Counted from the stretch's first letter, positions 28,294 through 37,435 are shown. The stretch is 46,186 nucleotides of DNA from an uncultured Chlorobiales bacterium (GCA_938003965.1 CALKXI010000113.1:1-46186), one strand, 5' to 3'. Numbers and translations: made by a program. The notes: generated from the letters alone by a model not told the origin.

Positions 28294-28323
28294 TTTGCGC
28301 TCAAAACGATTTTCGTATCTTTG
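28294..28323 (+). promoter_or_regulatory. Bacteroidota-type promoter upstream of rimO
   Basis: TTTG at 28294-28297 and TATCTTTG at 28316-28323 with an 18-base spacer fit the -33 TTTG / -7 TAnnTTTG pattern. The predicted start, about 28330, gives a leader of about 20 bases to the rimO ATG. The rest of the 223-bp gap after the restriction gene shows no gene. Confidence 0.55.
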
Positions 28324-28349
28324 CCGCCTTTGAACTTCAACACGCGTTC

Positions 28350-29675
28350 ATGAAAACGAAACTACCGAAATTGCACGTCTTGACGCTCGGCTGTTCCAAA
28401 AACACCGTCGACTCGGAACTGTTGCTCGCACAAGCCAAAGCCAACGATTTTCTCATTGTCGATGATGCCAAAAAAGCCGATATGCTCGTCGTCAATACGT
28501 GCGGATTTATCGAAGAAGCCAAGCAAGAATCCATCAATGCGATTTTAAGCGGCGCGAAGTTGCGCAAGAAAGGCAAGCTTGAGAAACTCGTCGTGATGGG
28601 GTGCTTGTCGGAGCGATACAAGCCCGACCTTGAAAAGGAAATTCCCGAAGTTGATGCCTACTTCGGCACGATTGGTTTAGACACAGCCGTGCTCACCAAC
28701 ATTCTGCGCGAACTCGGCGGCGACTACAAAACCGACCTGCTTGGCGAGCGCGCCCTCACCACGCCCACGCATTTTGCCTACATGAAAATCTCCGAAGGGT
28801 GCGATAATCCGTGCTCCTTTTGCGCCATTCCACTCATGCGCGGCGGACATAAAAGCAAACCCATCGAAGACCTCCTGCGCGAAGCCTCATCGCTTCGTAA
28901 AAGCGGCGTCAAGGAATTGATACTTATCGCCCAAGACCTCACCTACTACGGATTAGACCTTTACGGCAAACGCACCCTCGCCGACCTCCTGAAACGCCTT
29001 TCCGATATTGGCTTCGAGTGGATTCGCTTGCTTTATGCCTATCCTGCCAAATTCCCGACCGATATTCTGCCCGTGATGCGCGAGCGCGAAAACATCTGCA
29101 AGTATCTCGATATGCCGATTCAACACACCAACACCGAAGTGCTGAAATCCATGCGGCGCGGCATTACACGCAACGCTTTGCGCGAGTTGATTCAACACAT
29201 TCGCGACGAAGTGCCAAACATTCGACTGCGCACCACGCTCATTCTCGGCTATCCAACCGAAACCGAAGATGCCTTCAACGATGTGTTGGCGTTCATTCAA
29301 GAAGTGAAGTTCGACCGATTAGGTTGTTTTTCGTACTCACACGAAGAAAACACAGTGGCGTTTGCGCTCGAGGATTCGGTGCCACTGGCGGAAAAAAGGC
29401 GTCGCGTGGCAGAAGTGATGAAGGTGCAAGAAAAAATTTCGCTCGAGAAAAATCTCGCGCTCGTTGGAAAAGAACTGCGCGTGTTGATTGACCGAATTGA
29501 AAGCGGCGTGGCGATTGGACGCACCGAATTTGATGCGCCCGAAGTCGATAATGAATTTGTGATTCAATCGGCGGAAAAAGGCTTTGATGTGCGCTCGCTG
29601 AAAGTTGGTGAGTTTTACAAGGCGGAAGTAACCGACGCCGAAGCCTACGATTTATTTGGCATGTTGAAAGCATAA
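28350..29675 (+). CDS. rimO: ribosomal protein S12 methylthiotransferase
   Basis: Radical-SAM enzyme that adds a methylthio group to the conserved aspartate of ribosomal protein S12. It has 441 residues. The N-terminal MTTase domain has the three auxiliary-cluster cysteines in LGCSKNTVDSE, NTCGFIEEAKQES and VVMGCLSERYK. The radical-SAM motif CxxxCxxC is EGCDNPCSFCAIPLMRGGHKS. The C-terminal TRAM domain includes VLIDRIESGVAIGRTEFDAP. The LGCSKN and RGGHKS forms favour RimO over MiaB. It lies between the R-M island and a tRNA. Confidence 0.96.
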   Translation: MKTKLPKLHVLTLGCSKNTVDSELLLAQAKANDFLIVDDAKKADMLVVNTCGFIEEAKQESINAILSGAKLRKKGKLEKLVVMGCLSERYKPDLEKEIPEVDAYFGTIGLDTAVLTNILRELGGDYKTDLLGERALTTPTHFAYMKISEGCDNPCSFCAIPLMRGGHKSKPIEDLLREASSLRKSGVKELILIAQDLTYYGLDLYGKRTLADLLKRLSDIGFEWIRLLYAYPAKFPTDILPVMRERENICKYLDMPIQHTNTEVLKSMRRGITRNALRELIQHIRDEVPNIRLRTTLILGYPTETEDAFNDVLAFIQEVKFDRLGCFSYSHEENTVAFALEDSVPLAEKRRRVAEVMKVQEKISLEKNLALVGKELRVLIDRIESGVAIGRTEFDAPEVDNEFVIQSAEKGFDVRSLKVGEFYKAEVTDAEAYDLFGMLKA

Positions 29676-29703
29676 AGATTCTGTTCGCGTATCGGCACAG
29701 GCA

Positions 29704-29733
29704 TTGTTATTAGGCGCGATATGATTAAATTTG
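29704..29733 (+). promoter_or_regulatory. Bacteroidota-type promoter for tRNA-Gly
   Basis: TTG at 29704-29706 and TAAATTTG at 29726-29733 are 19 bases apart. The second box ends seven bases before the mature tRNA 5' end at 29741, so transcription would begin at or next to the tRNA itself. This is the cleanest promoter match in the window. Confidence 0.6.
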
Positions 29734-29740
29734 AAAAAAT

Positions 29741-29813
29741 GCGGGCGTAACTCAGCTGGTAGAGTGCAACTTTCCCAAAGTTGATGTCGCGGGTTCGAGC
29801 CCCGTCGCCCGCT
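29741..29813 (+). tRNA. tRNA-Gly (anticodon CCC)
   Basis: 73-base cloverleaf. The acceptor stem GCGGGCG pairs with CGCCCGC, with discriminator T. The D-arm contains CTCAGCTGGTAGAG. The anticodon stem CAACT/AGTTG encloses loop TTCCCAA with anticodon CCC at 29774-29776. The T-arm GCGGG TTCGAGC CCCGT has one G-T pair. The 3' CCA is not encoded. It reads GGG codons. Confidence 0.96.
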
Positions 29814-29822
29814 CACACAAGC

Positions 29823-29847
29823 GCGATTCTTTTTGAATCGCTTTTTT
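29823..29847 (+). terminator. intrinsic terminator after tRNA-Gly
   Basis: Stem GCGATTC (29823-29829) / GAATCGC (29835-29841) with a TTTTT loop and a six-T tail (29842-29847). It ends the tRNA transcript and lies at the 3' end of the convergent kinase gene. Confidence 0.85.
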
Positions 29848-31723
29848 ATTTGATACTTGGAAAGTAAAGCGAAAAGCGCGTGCCTTCTCCGACCTTGCTT
29901 TTCACTTCAATTCGCCCATTGTGCGATTTCACAACGCTATGCACTACCGACAAGCCAAGCCCTGTTCCTTTCCCAACTTCTTTCGTGGTGAAAAATGGCT
30001 CAAAGATGCGATTCATAACTTCATCGGGTATGCCCGTGCCCGTATCGGTGATGTGAATCGCGATAAGCGGTGAGTGTGTGGTTTCGTCGTGGCAAGTTTC
30101 GGATTCAAATGTGAGCGTGCCGCCATTGGGCATAGCATCGCGAGCATTGATGGCGAGATTGAGAAACACTTGATAGAGCTGGTCGGTATCGCCGAAAACC
30201 ACTGCGTGCCCGTGCATTCGGTTAATGATTTGAATGTCTCTGGGGAACGAGTGCGCGAGCATTTCAACGACTTGCGTAACCACCGCCGTGCAATCGACGC
30301 GCTTGATTTCGGGCTTTTTATCGCGCGCAAAATAAAGAAGTTGGTCAACGATACCCTTGCCGCGCTTGACCGCACGCTCAATTATCTCGAGCCGCTCGTG
30401 CGCGCGTTCAGGCTTTTGTTTAATCAACTGTGTTGCCATCAGAATAGACCCCATAATGTTGTTGAAGTCATGCGCCACGCCGCCCGCAAGCGTGCCAATG
30501 GCTTCCATCTTTTGGGCTTGAAGAAGTTGTTGCTCAACTTGTTTGCGCTCCGTAATGTCGCGCACATTCAGAACAATGCCTTGAATTGTTGGCTCGTATA
30601 ATTGGCGCGTGGCGGTGGTTTCAAAGAATTTCCACGAGCCGCTCTTGTGTTGATAGCGGCACTCGAAGCGAATGGAAGATGCGCCGTTCAAAACAGCTTC
30701 AAACGCTGAACGCACTCTCTCAATATCGTCAGGGTGAACGCGTTCAAACATGCTTTTTCCAGTGAGCGATTCAGGGGAATCGCCGATAAGCGGTTCTACC
30801 GATGGACTGACGTAAGTAATCATTCCTTCTCGATTTGCAATCGCCGTAACATCGGAGGCGTTTTGAATGAGCAGGCGATACCGTCGTTCGCGCTCTACCA
30901 ACGCACGCTTGGCTTTTTCGTAATCGGTAATATCAATTACCTGACCGATAAAGCGCGGTAATTGTCCTTGCTCTTTACTAAGCAATCGCAAGTGCAGTTC
31001 GCCGATACGTTCGCTTCCGTCTTTAGTGGTATAGCGTTTCTTGAGTATCACATAGTCCGTTTTTCCGTCCAACAAATCGTCATGAGCATGTAGATTGCGT
31101 TTCATATCCTCGGGGTGAGAAACATCGGCAACAGACATCGTGAGGAGTTCATCACGAGAGTAGCCTAAAAATTTGCATACTGCGGGATTAACCTCGAGAA
31201 GTTTTCCGCCATACTCGACGATTGCAATCCCAATTGGGGCTTGTTCGAAGAGTTGGCGAAATCGTGCTTCGCTCTCTGAAAGATGCGCCTCTGCTTCTTT
31301 GCGCGCGTTAATATCTTCAAGAATGCCAATGCCCAACAGGATATTTCCATCATCGTCGCGAATGAGAGAGTTCGTAATGCTTGCCCAAAAGTAAGTGCCA
31401 TCTTTGCGCTTCAAGCGTTTCTCAATGCGATAACTATTGCCCTGTTCATAAAGGATATGCTTGCGGTAAGTCTCTGCTTCAAGGGCGTAATCGTCGGGGT
31501 GGGTAAGGTCTTGCGTTGCCAGTGTGTAAAGTTCCTCCGCTGTGTAGCCGAGCATCTCTTGCAAGGCACTGTTCCACGAGAGCATGCGATTTTCTTTGTT
31601 GACGACGCATATTCCAAGTGCGGCATTATCAAAAAAGACGTGTAGGCGAGAGACTTCGTCAATAATGTTAGAGGAATGTAGCAGAAGTTGTGTCTGCGCG
31701 GATAATCTTTTCTTTCGTGGCAT
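29846..31723 (-). CDS. soluble multi-PAS sensor histidine kinase
   Basis: 625 residues from the ATG at 31723; a TTG nine codons further up is less likely. No membrane segment, so it senses in the cytoplasm. Three PAS/PAC units occupy about 25-140, 150-270 and 280-395, each ending with a PAC-type strand (GIGILEDINARKEAE, IGQVIDITDYEKAK, IVLNVRDITERKQ). The kinase core has the phosphoacceptor His418 in GGVAHDFNNIMG (HisKA_4-like form), the N box YQVFLNLAINARDAM, G1 ITDTGTGIPDE, and FFTTKEVGKGTGLGLS. The ligand or chromophore is unknown. No cognate regulator is adjacent. The gene follows the esterase by 31 bases on the same strand. Confidence 0.92.
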   Translation of the reverse strand: MPRKKRLSAQTQLLLHSSNIIDEVSRLHVFFDNAALGICVVNKENRMLSWNSALQEMLGYTAEELYTLATQDLTHPDDYALEAETYRKHILYEQGNSYRIEKRLKRKDGTYFWASITNSLIRDDDGNILLGIGILEDINARKEAEAHLSESEARFRQLFEQAPIGIAIVEYGGKLLEVNPAVCKFLGYSRDELLTMSVADVSHPEDMKRNLHAHDDLLDGKTDYVILKKRYTTKDGSERIGELHLRLLSKEQGQLPRFIGQVIDITDYEKAKRALVERERRYRLLIQNASDVTAIANREGMITYVSPSVEPLIGDSPESLTGKSMFERVHPDDIERVRSAFEAVLNGASSIRFECRYQHKSGSWKFFETTATRQLYEPTIQGIVLNVRDITERKQVEQQLLQAQKMEAIGTLAGGVAHDFNNIMGSILMATQLIKQKPERAHERLEIIERAVKRGKGIVDQLLYFARDKKPEIKRVDCTAVVTQVVEMLAHSFPRDIQIINRMHGHAVVFGDTDQLYQVFLNLAINARDAMPNGGTLTFESETCHDETTHSPLIAIHITDTGTGIPDEVMNRIFEPFFTTKEVGKGTGLGLSVVHSVVKSHNGRIEVKSKVGEGTRFSLYFPSIK

Positions 31724-31754
31724 TGTAATGCGCGTGGTTATTTCAATCAAAAGA

Positions 31755-33260
31755 CTATTTCATCAAAAGCATTTTTTTGGTTTGTGAAAAGTTTTGAGTA
31801 CGAAGGTGATAGAAATATACACCAGAAGCAAGGGAAAACTGCGAACTATTTAAGGTGAATGTATGAACGCCCGAAGGCTGTCGTGCATCAACAAGCGTCG
31901 CGATTTTTCTGCCGAGCACGTCGAAGAGTTCAAGTCGCACATCGCTTGGAGCGGAAAGTTGATAGGTGATGGTTGTGGTTGGATTAAAGGGGTTCGGATA
32001 GTTTCCAAGAAGTTTATGGTGCGTGGGTTTTGCGCCTTGCGGTTTTGGAGCAGAAGATTTAATGCCGAAGAAGTAAATCAGTGCCTCGTCGAGTAAGCCG
32101 CGCCACTGCCCCCACGAATGACCTTGTGGCACTTCACGATAGTAAAGTTGATAGGCTTTCGAGCGCAGAATGTCGCGCATTTGTCGCGCTTCGTTTTGAC
32201 CGTCAAAAATGTTGCCAGTCGTCATGGAAATGCGAATCGGTTTGCGGGCAGAATCTTGATACATGGTCAGAATTTGCGGGCGATACCAGAAGGCGGGCGA
32301 TTGAATCGCAATCAGTCCGAAGGTTTCGGGCGCGGCAATGCCGAAGTAAGCCGAATTGATGCCGCCGAGCGATGTGCCTAAAATCGCACGCGCGCTCGCC
32401 AGTGGATTGGTGCGATACATCGAGTCAATGCGCGGCACAAGTTCCTCTTTCACAAATCGCAAATAATTCGGATTGATAGGCAACTCTTGCATTCGTCGAT
32501 TCTGACTCAAATTGCTTGGGTTGCGTGGGTCGAGAAAGACTGCCATAATAGGCGGAATAGCGCCGTCGTAAATCAAATTATCCAACACAATGAGCATACT
32601 GCCCATTTGGTCGTTAGCGTATTCGTGTCCGTCAGTTACATACACAACGGGCAAATTCGAGAGCGAATCGTAGCCTGCGGGCGTATAGACGCGATACTGA
32701 ACGGCGTATCCGAGATGCGTGCTGTTGATGAGTTGATTGGGCGAAAATGCGCCTTGCGGGACATTCGGGCGACGAATGACTTCGGGCGGGAAAACATAAT
32801 CGGGCATGCGCAGTTCGGAATTAGGTCCGAAGCCGCTCATTTGTTGGAAGGGATTGCGCGGGTCTAAAATCCAAGTGTTGCCATTGAGCACGATTTTGTA
32901 GTCGAGTCGCGCGTCGCTGGGGAAGGTTTGTTCTAAAATCCAAAGGTCAGTGTTGCCGAGCCGTGCGCCGTTGGTTTGAATGTTGCTTGCGCTTCCCCAA
33001 CTGTTGAAGTCGCCGTTCCAGCGCACGCTTTGCGCCGCGCCGCGATAAAGAAAGGCAACGCTATCGCCAATCGCAAATGGAATTTTGTTCGCTTGTTGAA
33101 GTCCGTTGAGAAAATCGGTAAGCACAAGGTTGCGCGTGTTGCCGTCAGGAATGGCGACGATGCGATTGAGCGAATCCCGAAACGCACGATACGATGAAAA
33201 TTGCGCAAATGCACTTTGCGTGAGGAGCAAGAGGCAAAGCAAATAAAACAGCCGCTTCAT
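31755..33260 (-). CDS. secreted esterase with E-set domain and type IX secretion sorting domain
   Basis: 501 residues. Signal peptide at 1-20 (MKRLFYLLCLLLLTQSAFAQ). Residues about 60-140 resemble the early-set/CBM48 domain (VAFLYRGAAQSVRWNGDFNS). Residues about 160-400 form an alpha/beta-hydrolase of the enterobactin-esterase/esterase-D type, with nucleophile Ser297 in LGTSLGG, a possible acid at Asp353 and His381 in PQGHSWG. Residues about 416-501 are a T9SS type-A sorting domain: YPNPFNPTTTITYQL, LFDVLGRKIATLVD, and a KKMLLMK tail. It should cross the outer membrane by T9SS, with the tail cleaved. The substrate is unknown. Confidence 0.9.
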   Translation of the reverse strand: MKRLFYLLCLLLLTQSAFAQFSSYRAFRDSLNRIVAIPDGNTRNLVLTDFLNGLQQANKIPFAIGDSVAFLYRGAAQSVRWNGDFNSWGSASNIQTNGARLGNTDLWILEQTFPSDARLDYKIVLNGNTWILDPRNPFQQMSGFGPNSELRMPDYVFPPEVIRRPNVPQGAFSPNQLINSTHLGYAVQYRVYTPAGYDSLSNLPVVYVTDGHEYANDQMGSMLIVLDNLIYDGAIPPIMAVFLDPRNPSNLSQNRRMQELPINPNYLRFVKEELVPRIDSMYRTNPLASARAILGTSLGGINSAYFGIAAPETFGLIAIQSPAFWYRPQILTMYQDSARKPIRISMTTGNIFDGQNEARQMRDILRSKAYQLYYREVPQGHSWGQWRGLLDEALIYFFGIKSSAPKPQGAKPTHHKLLGNYPNPFNPTTTITYQLSAPSDVRLELFDVLGRKIATLVDARQPSGVHTFTLNSSQFSLASGVYFYHLRTQNFSQTKKMLLMK

Positions 33261-33330
33261 AATTGATGTTTCATTTAGGATTGAAGTTTTATTTTCGGTT
33301 TTTTCAAACCTGTATGATTTACAGTTTTTT

Positions 33331-34935
33331 ATGCGCCTCTCAAAATGTATCGCGCTTTGCGCCTTGTTGATTTCGCTTCATTCAGTCGAGCAAGCCTGCG
33401 CAAATCAAGATTCGCTTCGCGTCAAGGTGTTGCTTGAATCGGCGAAAGCAGAATTGCAGAAAGGGCGACAAGCACGCGCAGCTGAATTAGCGCAAGAAGC
33501 ACACCGACTTTCTCCAAATCAATTCGACACGAATTTTCTTTTAGGCGTTGCGCTCTCGGAAGCCTTTCAATACAGCGAGGCTGAGCCGTTTCTTGCACGC
33601 GCCGTTGAACTTGCGCCGAAGAATGTAGAAGCGCAAATGAAACTGGCGTCGGTTTCGCTCAAACTTGGTAAACAACAACAAGCACGCAACGCACTGGAAA
33701 CTTCGCTCTCGTTGCTCAACGCAATTTTAAGAACGAATCCCGATTCGGCGGAAGTGATTGAAAATGTTGGATTGGCGTATTTGATATTCGGCGAGTGGGA
33801 AGAAGTTGAAGAAGCCATCAAAAAACTTTATGCCTTGCGAAGCCCGCTTGCTTTTGATTTATCCAAACGCATTGAAGCCTTGCAAGCACAAGCGAAAGCG
33901 GAGATTCGATACCTCAAAGCCGTTCAGCGTGTTCGCAAGAAAGATGCGCAACTGTGCTTCAACATCGCCAATGCTTACCTTTACCTCAAAGACTTTCCGA
34001 ATGCGACCGAGTGGTTCAAAAAGACGGTCGACCTCAAACCCGATTACGCCGCCGCACATCGCAACCTTGCGATGATTTACACGCGCGAAAAAAAATTCGA
34101 CGACGCGATTCCCGCCTTCAAAGAAGCCATTAAGCACACGCGCAGCGATTCGCCTGAAATGGTCGGGCTGTTCGTCGGGCTTGGCAACTGTTTGCTGAAT
34201 CTCTCGATGCTTGAAAAAGCCATTGAAGCCTTTGAGACGGCGATTCGCTACGGCAACGACCTTGCCACGCCACCGCAAACAGAATTGGCATATGCGCACT
34301 ATGGGCTTGGCGTCGCGCTCTTGCAATTTGAACGCTCGATTGAAACACGATTGCTCGCAAAGCCGCTCTACCAACGCTTAGACGCGATGGAGTCGCGCTC
34401 GCTCTTTGAGAAGCCGCCCAAACTTCGCCGCTACGACGCCATTCTCAACGCCTTCAAAAGCGCAACGACCTACAAGAGCGATTTCGCCGACGCCTACATG
34501 ACGATGGGCATTGCGTATTTGGGAATCGGCGACGCACGAAACGCCAGCTACGCCTATCGCGAAGTCGTGCGCCTGAAGCCTGATTACGCCGAAGCCTACA
34601 ACGCCCTTGCCATTGCTTACGCCGAACAAGGCTACTTTGAATCCGCTGCACAGACGCTCGAAAGTGCCATCAAGTTGAAGCCTGATTTTATCGATGCGCA
34701 TACGTCGCTGGGCAGAGTCTATGAGCGGCTCGAGCGGTGGCGCGATGCGCTGATATGTTACAAAACCGTTTTGCAGTTAGATGAAAACAACGCCGATGCG
34801 CATTTTCACGCAGGCATGATTTATGTGCGACTGAAAGAATCCTTTCTTGCCTCAAAGCATTACTTCGCCTTGAAACGATTGAACCCCGCGCTTGCCTCGC
34901 GCCTTTATCTTGCCATTCAAGAACCCTTGCGATAG
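33331..34935 (+). CDS. exported tetratricopeptide-repeat protein
   Basis: 534 residues with an N-terminal signal peptide (MRLSKCIALCALLISLHSVEQACA), so periplasmic or outer-membrane associated; the cysteine at about residue 23 is not in a clear lipobox. About eleven TPRs follow, for example AQLCFNIANAYLYLKDFPNA, PDYAAAHRNLAMIYTREKKF and PDFIDAHTSLGRVYERLERW. A longer, less regular region (about 325-375) interrupts the array. No catalytic motif. It is divergent from the esterase gene with a 70-base shared upstream region. A role as a scaffold in the cell envelope is inferred. Confidence 0.85.
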   Translation: MRLSKCIALCALLISLHSVEQACANQDSLRVKVLLESAKAELQKGRQARAAELAQEAHRLSPNQFDTNFLLGVALSEAFQYSEAEPFLARAVELAPKNVEAQMKLASVSLKLGKQQQARNALETSLSLLNAILRTNPDSAEVIENVGLAYLIFGEWEEVEEAIKKLYALRSPLAFDLSKRIEALQAQAKAEIRYLKAVQRVRKKDAQLCFNIANAYLYLKDFPNATEWFKKTVDLKPDYAAAHRNLAMIYTREKKFDDAIPAFKEAIKHTRSDSPEMVGLFVGLGNCLLNLSMLEKAIEAFETAIRYGNDLATPPQTELAYAHYGLGVALLQFERSIETRLLAKPLYQRLDAMESRSLFEKPPKLRRYDAILNAFKSATTYKSDFADAYMTMGIAYLGIGDARNASYAYREVVRLKPDYAEAYNALAIAYAEQGYFESAAQTLESAIKLKPDFIDAHTSLGRVYERLERWRDALICYKTVLQLDENNADAHFHAGMIYVRLKESFLASKHYFALKRLNPALASRLYLAIQEPLR

Positions 34936-34952
34936 AAGGCATTTCGCATTTG

Positions 34953-34975
34953 GAGCATTGAGAAGCGAGAAGTGA
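34953..34975 (+). repeat. short dispersed repeat, copy 1
   Basis: A 23-base sequence, GAGCATTGAGAAGCG followed by AGAAGTGA, recurs at 44713-44735 with one mismatch (G to A at the tenth base). Both copies lie in intergenic DNA, here between the exported TPR gene and the ABC permease. Confidence 0.6.
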
Positions 34976-35128
34976 GCGTGTGCGTTCAACTTTTAATTCC
35001 GCACTTTAACTTTCAATTCATTTGGATTGTTCTCGCTGTTCGGAAGGACAAGCCAGAACGTACTTTAAGCGAAGAGTTTTTCTGAATCAGATGAAGACGC
35101 GCTTATTTCCAACCTAAACCAAACAACG

Positions 35129-36358
35129 ATGCGCAAAACAGCTATTGTCATTCGGAAAGAATACTTAGAACGGGTTAGAAGCAAGGGCTTCATTATCTCC
35201 ACGATTTTGATACCGCTCTTGATGGTAAGTTTTATTTTGGTTCCGATTTTAACGGAGTTTCTTTCTCGGGATTCTAAAACGGTGATTGCCATTCACGATG
35301 CAACGGGCAAGTATCAATCGGCGATTGAAGACGCCTTCGAGAAACAAAAAACGCTTTCAATGATTTGGGTGGATTGGCAGAAAGACTCGGAGCGTGAGTC
35401 AACGCTCAAAGGCATTGAGACGGGGAAAATTTCTGGATACCTTTTGCTCAAAGAAGAGAATGGAAAGTTAGAAGCGATTTATACTGCAAAAAACATTGTC
35501 GATTTCAACATCAATCGGAAAATTGAAAGTGCGCTTCAGAAAGCCCTAAGTCGCTTTGCCTTGAAAAGTAAAGGCTTTTCGGACGATGAAATTGCATTAC
35601 TTGAAAAGCCGATTGAACTGAAAACGCAAAAAATTTCAGGTGGCGCGCAAGGCGAGAGGGGCGCATTTTGGGAGTTTCTTCTTGCCTATGTGATGGTGAT
35701 GCTCATTTACGGCACACTGCTCACATACGGGATTTCGGTGATGAGTTCGGTGATGGAAGAAAAATCGAGCAAGGTGATGGAAGTGTTGATTGCATCGGTC
35801 AAGCCGTTTGAATTGATGGTGGGTAAAGTAGTGGGCGTTGGGCTTGTGGCGTTCACGCAATATATGATTTGGGTGGTGGTGGCGGTGGTGCTTTCGGCGG
35901 TGTCGTTTCAAGACAATCCAAAATTTCAATTTGAGATTGCGCCGCACTTGCTCGTCTACTTTGTCTTGTATTTTATTTTAGGCTATTTGATTTACGCCAC
36001 GCTTTATGCTGCGGTTGGCTCGGCGTTCGAGAATGCGCAAGATGCACAACCGCTCACTACGCCGATAACCTTTCTCATCATCATTCCGATTGTCGTGATG
36101 AACTATGTGCTGTCAAAGCCTGATTCGGTCGTGTCGGTTATGCTCTCGTTGATTCCATTCTTCTCGCCGATTTTAATGATGGGGCGGCTGACCATAACCG
36201 ATGTGCCGTTTTGGCAAGTGTTGTTGTCAATTGCGCTGATGGTAGGCACATTTTACGCGATGATGCGCTTGTCAGCAAAGGTTTATCGAGTTGGCGTGCT
36301 GATGTATGGCAAAAAGCCGACGCTCGCCGAGATTTTCAAATGGCTTAAATACGCATAG
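35129..36358 (+). CDS. ABC-2 type transporter permease (NatB-like)
   Basis: 409 residues. TM1 lies at about 21-44 (GFIISTILIPLLMVSFILVP), followed by a ~140-residue extracytoplasmic domain (45-185). A cluster of about five further transmembrane segments follows (186-390), with the family motif MEEKSSKVMEVLIASVKPFELMVGK between TM2 and TM3. This is the ABC2_membrane_3 arrangement of Na+-efflux-like and lipid or drug exporters. The expected ATP-binding partner is not next to it on either side, so the substrate is unassigned. Starts at an ATG at 35129; its stop lies three bases from the convergent phoH stop. Confidence 0.88.
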   Translation: MRKTAIVIRKEYLERVRSKGFIISTILIPLLMVSFILVPILTEFLSRDSKTVIAIHDATGKYQSAIEDAFEKQKTLSMIWVDWQKDSERESTLKGIETGKISGYLLLKEENGKLEAIYTAKNIVDFNINRKIESALQKALSRFALKSKGFSDDEIALLEKPIELKTQKISGGAQGERGAFWEFLLAYVMVMLIYGTLLTYGISVMSSVMEEKSSKVMEVLIASVKPFELMVGKVVGVGLVAFTQYMIWVVVAVVLSAVSFQDNPKFQFEIAPHLLVYFVLYFILGYLIYATLYAAVGSAFENAQDAQPLTTPITFLIIIPIVVMNYVLSKPDSVVSVMLSLIPFFSPILMMGRLTITDVPFWQVLLSIALMVGTFYAMMRLSAKVYRVGVLMYGKKPTLAEIFKWLKYA

Positions 36359-36361
36359 AGA

Positions 36362-37423
36362 CTAAAGCGTCGAGCCAAGTTTCGTAGCAAGGCTTTTAAG
36401 ACGCTCTTCTTCGCGGTGTTCTTGTTGACGACGCTCTTCGTGGCGAGTCTCGCTTGTCCTTTTTTCATAGGCGTCAATAATATCGCGCACCAAGCGGTGT
36501 CGCACCACGTCGGATTTGTCGAGATAAACGAAAGAAATGCCTTGAATGCCGCCGAGAAGTGAAGGGGCTTCGGACAAGCCGGATTCAGATTTTTTAGGCA
36601 AATCAATTTGGGTGGTGTCGCCCGTGATAATGGCTTTGGAATGCACGCCAAGACGAGTAAGGCACATTTTCATTTGCAGGCTGGTTGCATTTTGTGCTTC
36701 GTCGAGAATAATAAAGGCATTGTTGAGTGTGCGTCCGCGCATGTAGGCAAGAGGCACAACTTCAATGACTTTTTTTTCCATATACTCTTTAAGTTTTTCA
36801 GGCGTGAGCATATCCGAGAGCGCGTCATAGAGCGGACGCAAGTATGGGTCAATTTTTTGCTGTAAGTCGCCAGGCAAGAATCCTAAGCTTTCGCCTGCTT
36901 CGACCGCAGGGCGCGCAAGCACTAAGCGTTGAACTTGTTTAGCTTTGAGTGCAGCAACGGCAATGGCTACGGCAGTGTAAGTTTTGCCAGTGCCTGCAGG
37001 ACCAATCGCAAAAACAATATCGTTGCGTTTAGATTCATAAACCATGCGCTTTTGTCCTGGCGTTTTGGCGCGCACGACATCGGCTCGAGTGACAACAATC
37101 ACATCGTCTTCCCCTTCAATCAATGCTGTGCTATCCTTTGCTTGAATTGAGCGTCCGTCCCCAAGCGTCGAGAGGCGAATAACGGCATCGACATCGCGCA
37201 CATGCAACTCTCCGTTGCGATTGACTAAGGTGAGCAACTCGACAAAAATCCGTTCAACGCGCCTGACTTCTTCTGCTTCGCCGCGCAATGTAACTTCGTT
37301 GCCGCGAGCGATGATACTGACCTCGCTGAATTCTGATTCAATGCGTTTGAGATATGAATCTTGCGCTCCGAAAATCAACATCGGCTCTGCGCCTTTGAGC
37401 GAAAATTTTCTTTCTTGTTCCAA
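36362..37423 (-). CDS. phoH: PhoH family ATPase
   Basis: 353 residues. I accept the TTG start at 37423 because the N-terminus it gives (MEQERKFSLKGAEPMLIFGA) matches the strand that begins PhoH-like proteins; the next choice is an ATG at 37381. A KH-like N-terminal domain (FSEVSIIARGNEVTLRGE) precedes the ATPase with Walker A GPAGTGKTYTA, RPAVEAGESLGFLPGD, Walker B FIILDEAQN and TGDTTQIDLP. The C-terminal tail is rich in Glu/Arg/His. PhoH proteins are linked to RNA metabolism and are often beside ybeY in other bacteria; ybeY is not visible here. Confidence 0.95.
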   Translation of the reverse strand: MEQERKFSLKGAEPMLIFGAQDSYLKRIESEFSEVSIIARGNEVTLRGEAEEVRRVERIFVELLTLVNRNGELHVRDVDAVIRLSTLGDGRSIQAKDSTALIEGEDDVIVVTRADVVRAKTPGQKRMVYESKRNDIVFAIGPAGTGKTYTAVAIAVAALKAKQVQRLVLARPAVEAGESLGFLPGDLQQKIDPYLRPLYDALSDMLTPEKLKEYMEKKVIEVVPLAYMRGRTLNNAFIILDEAQNATSLQMKMCLTRLGVHSKAIITGDTTQIDLPKKSESGLSEAPSLLGGIQGISFVYLDKSDVVRHRLVRDIIDAYEKRTSETRHEERRQQEHREEERLKSLATKLGSTL

Positions 37424-37435
37424 GTTGCGTATGGG

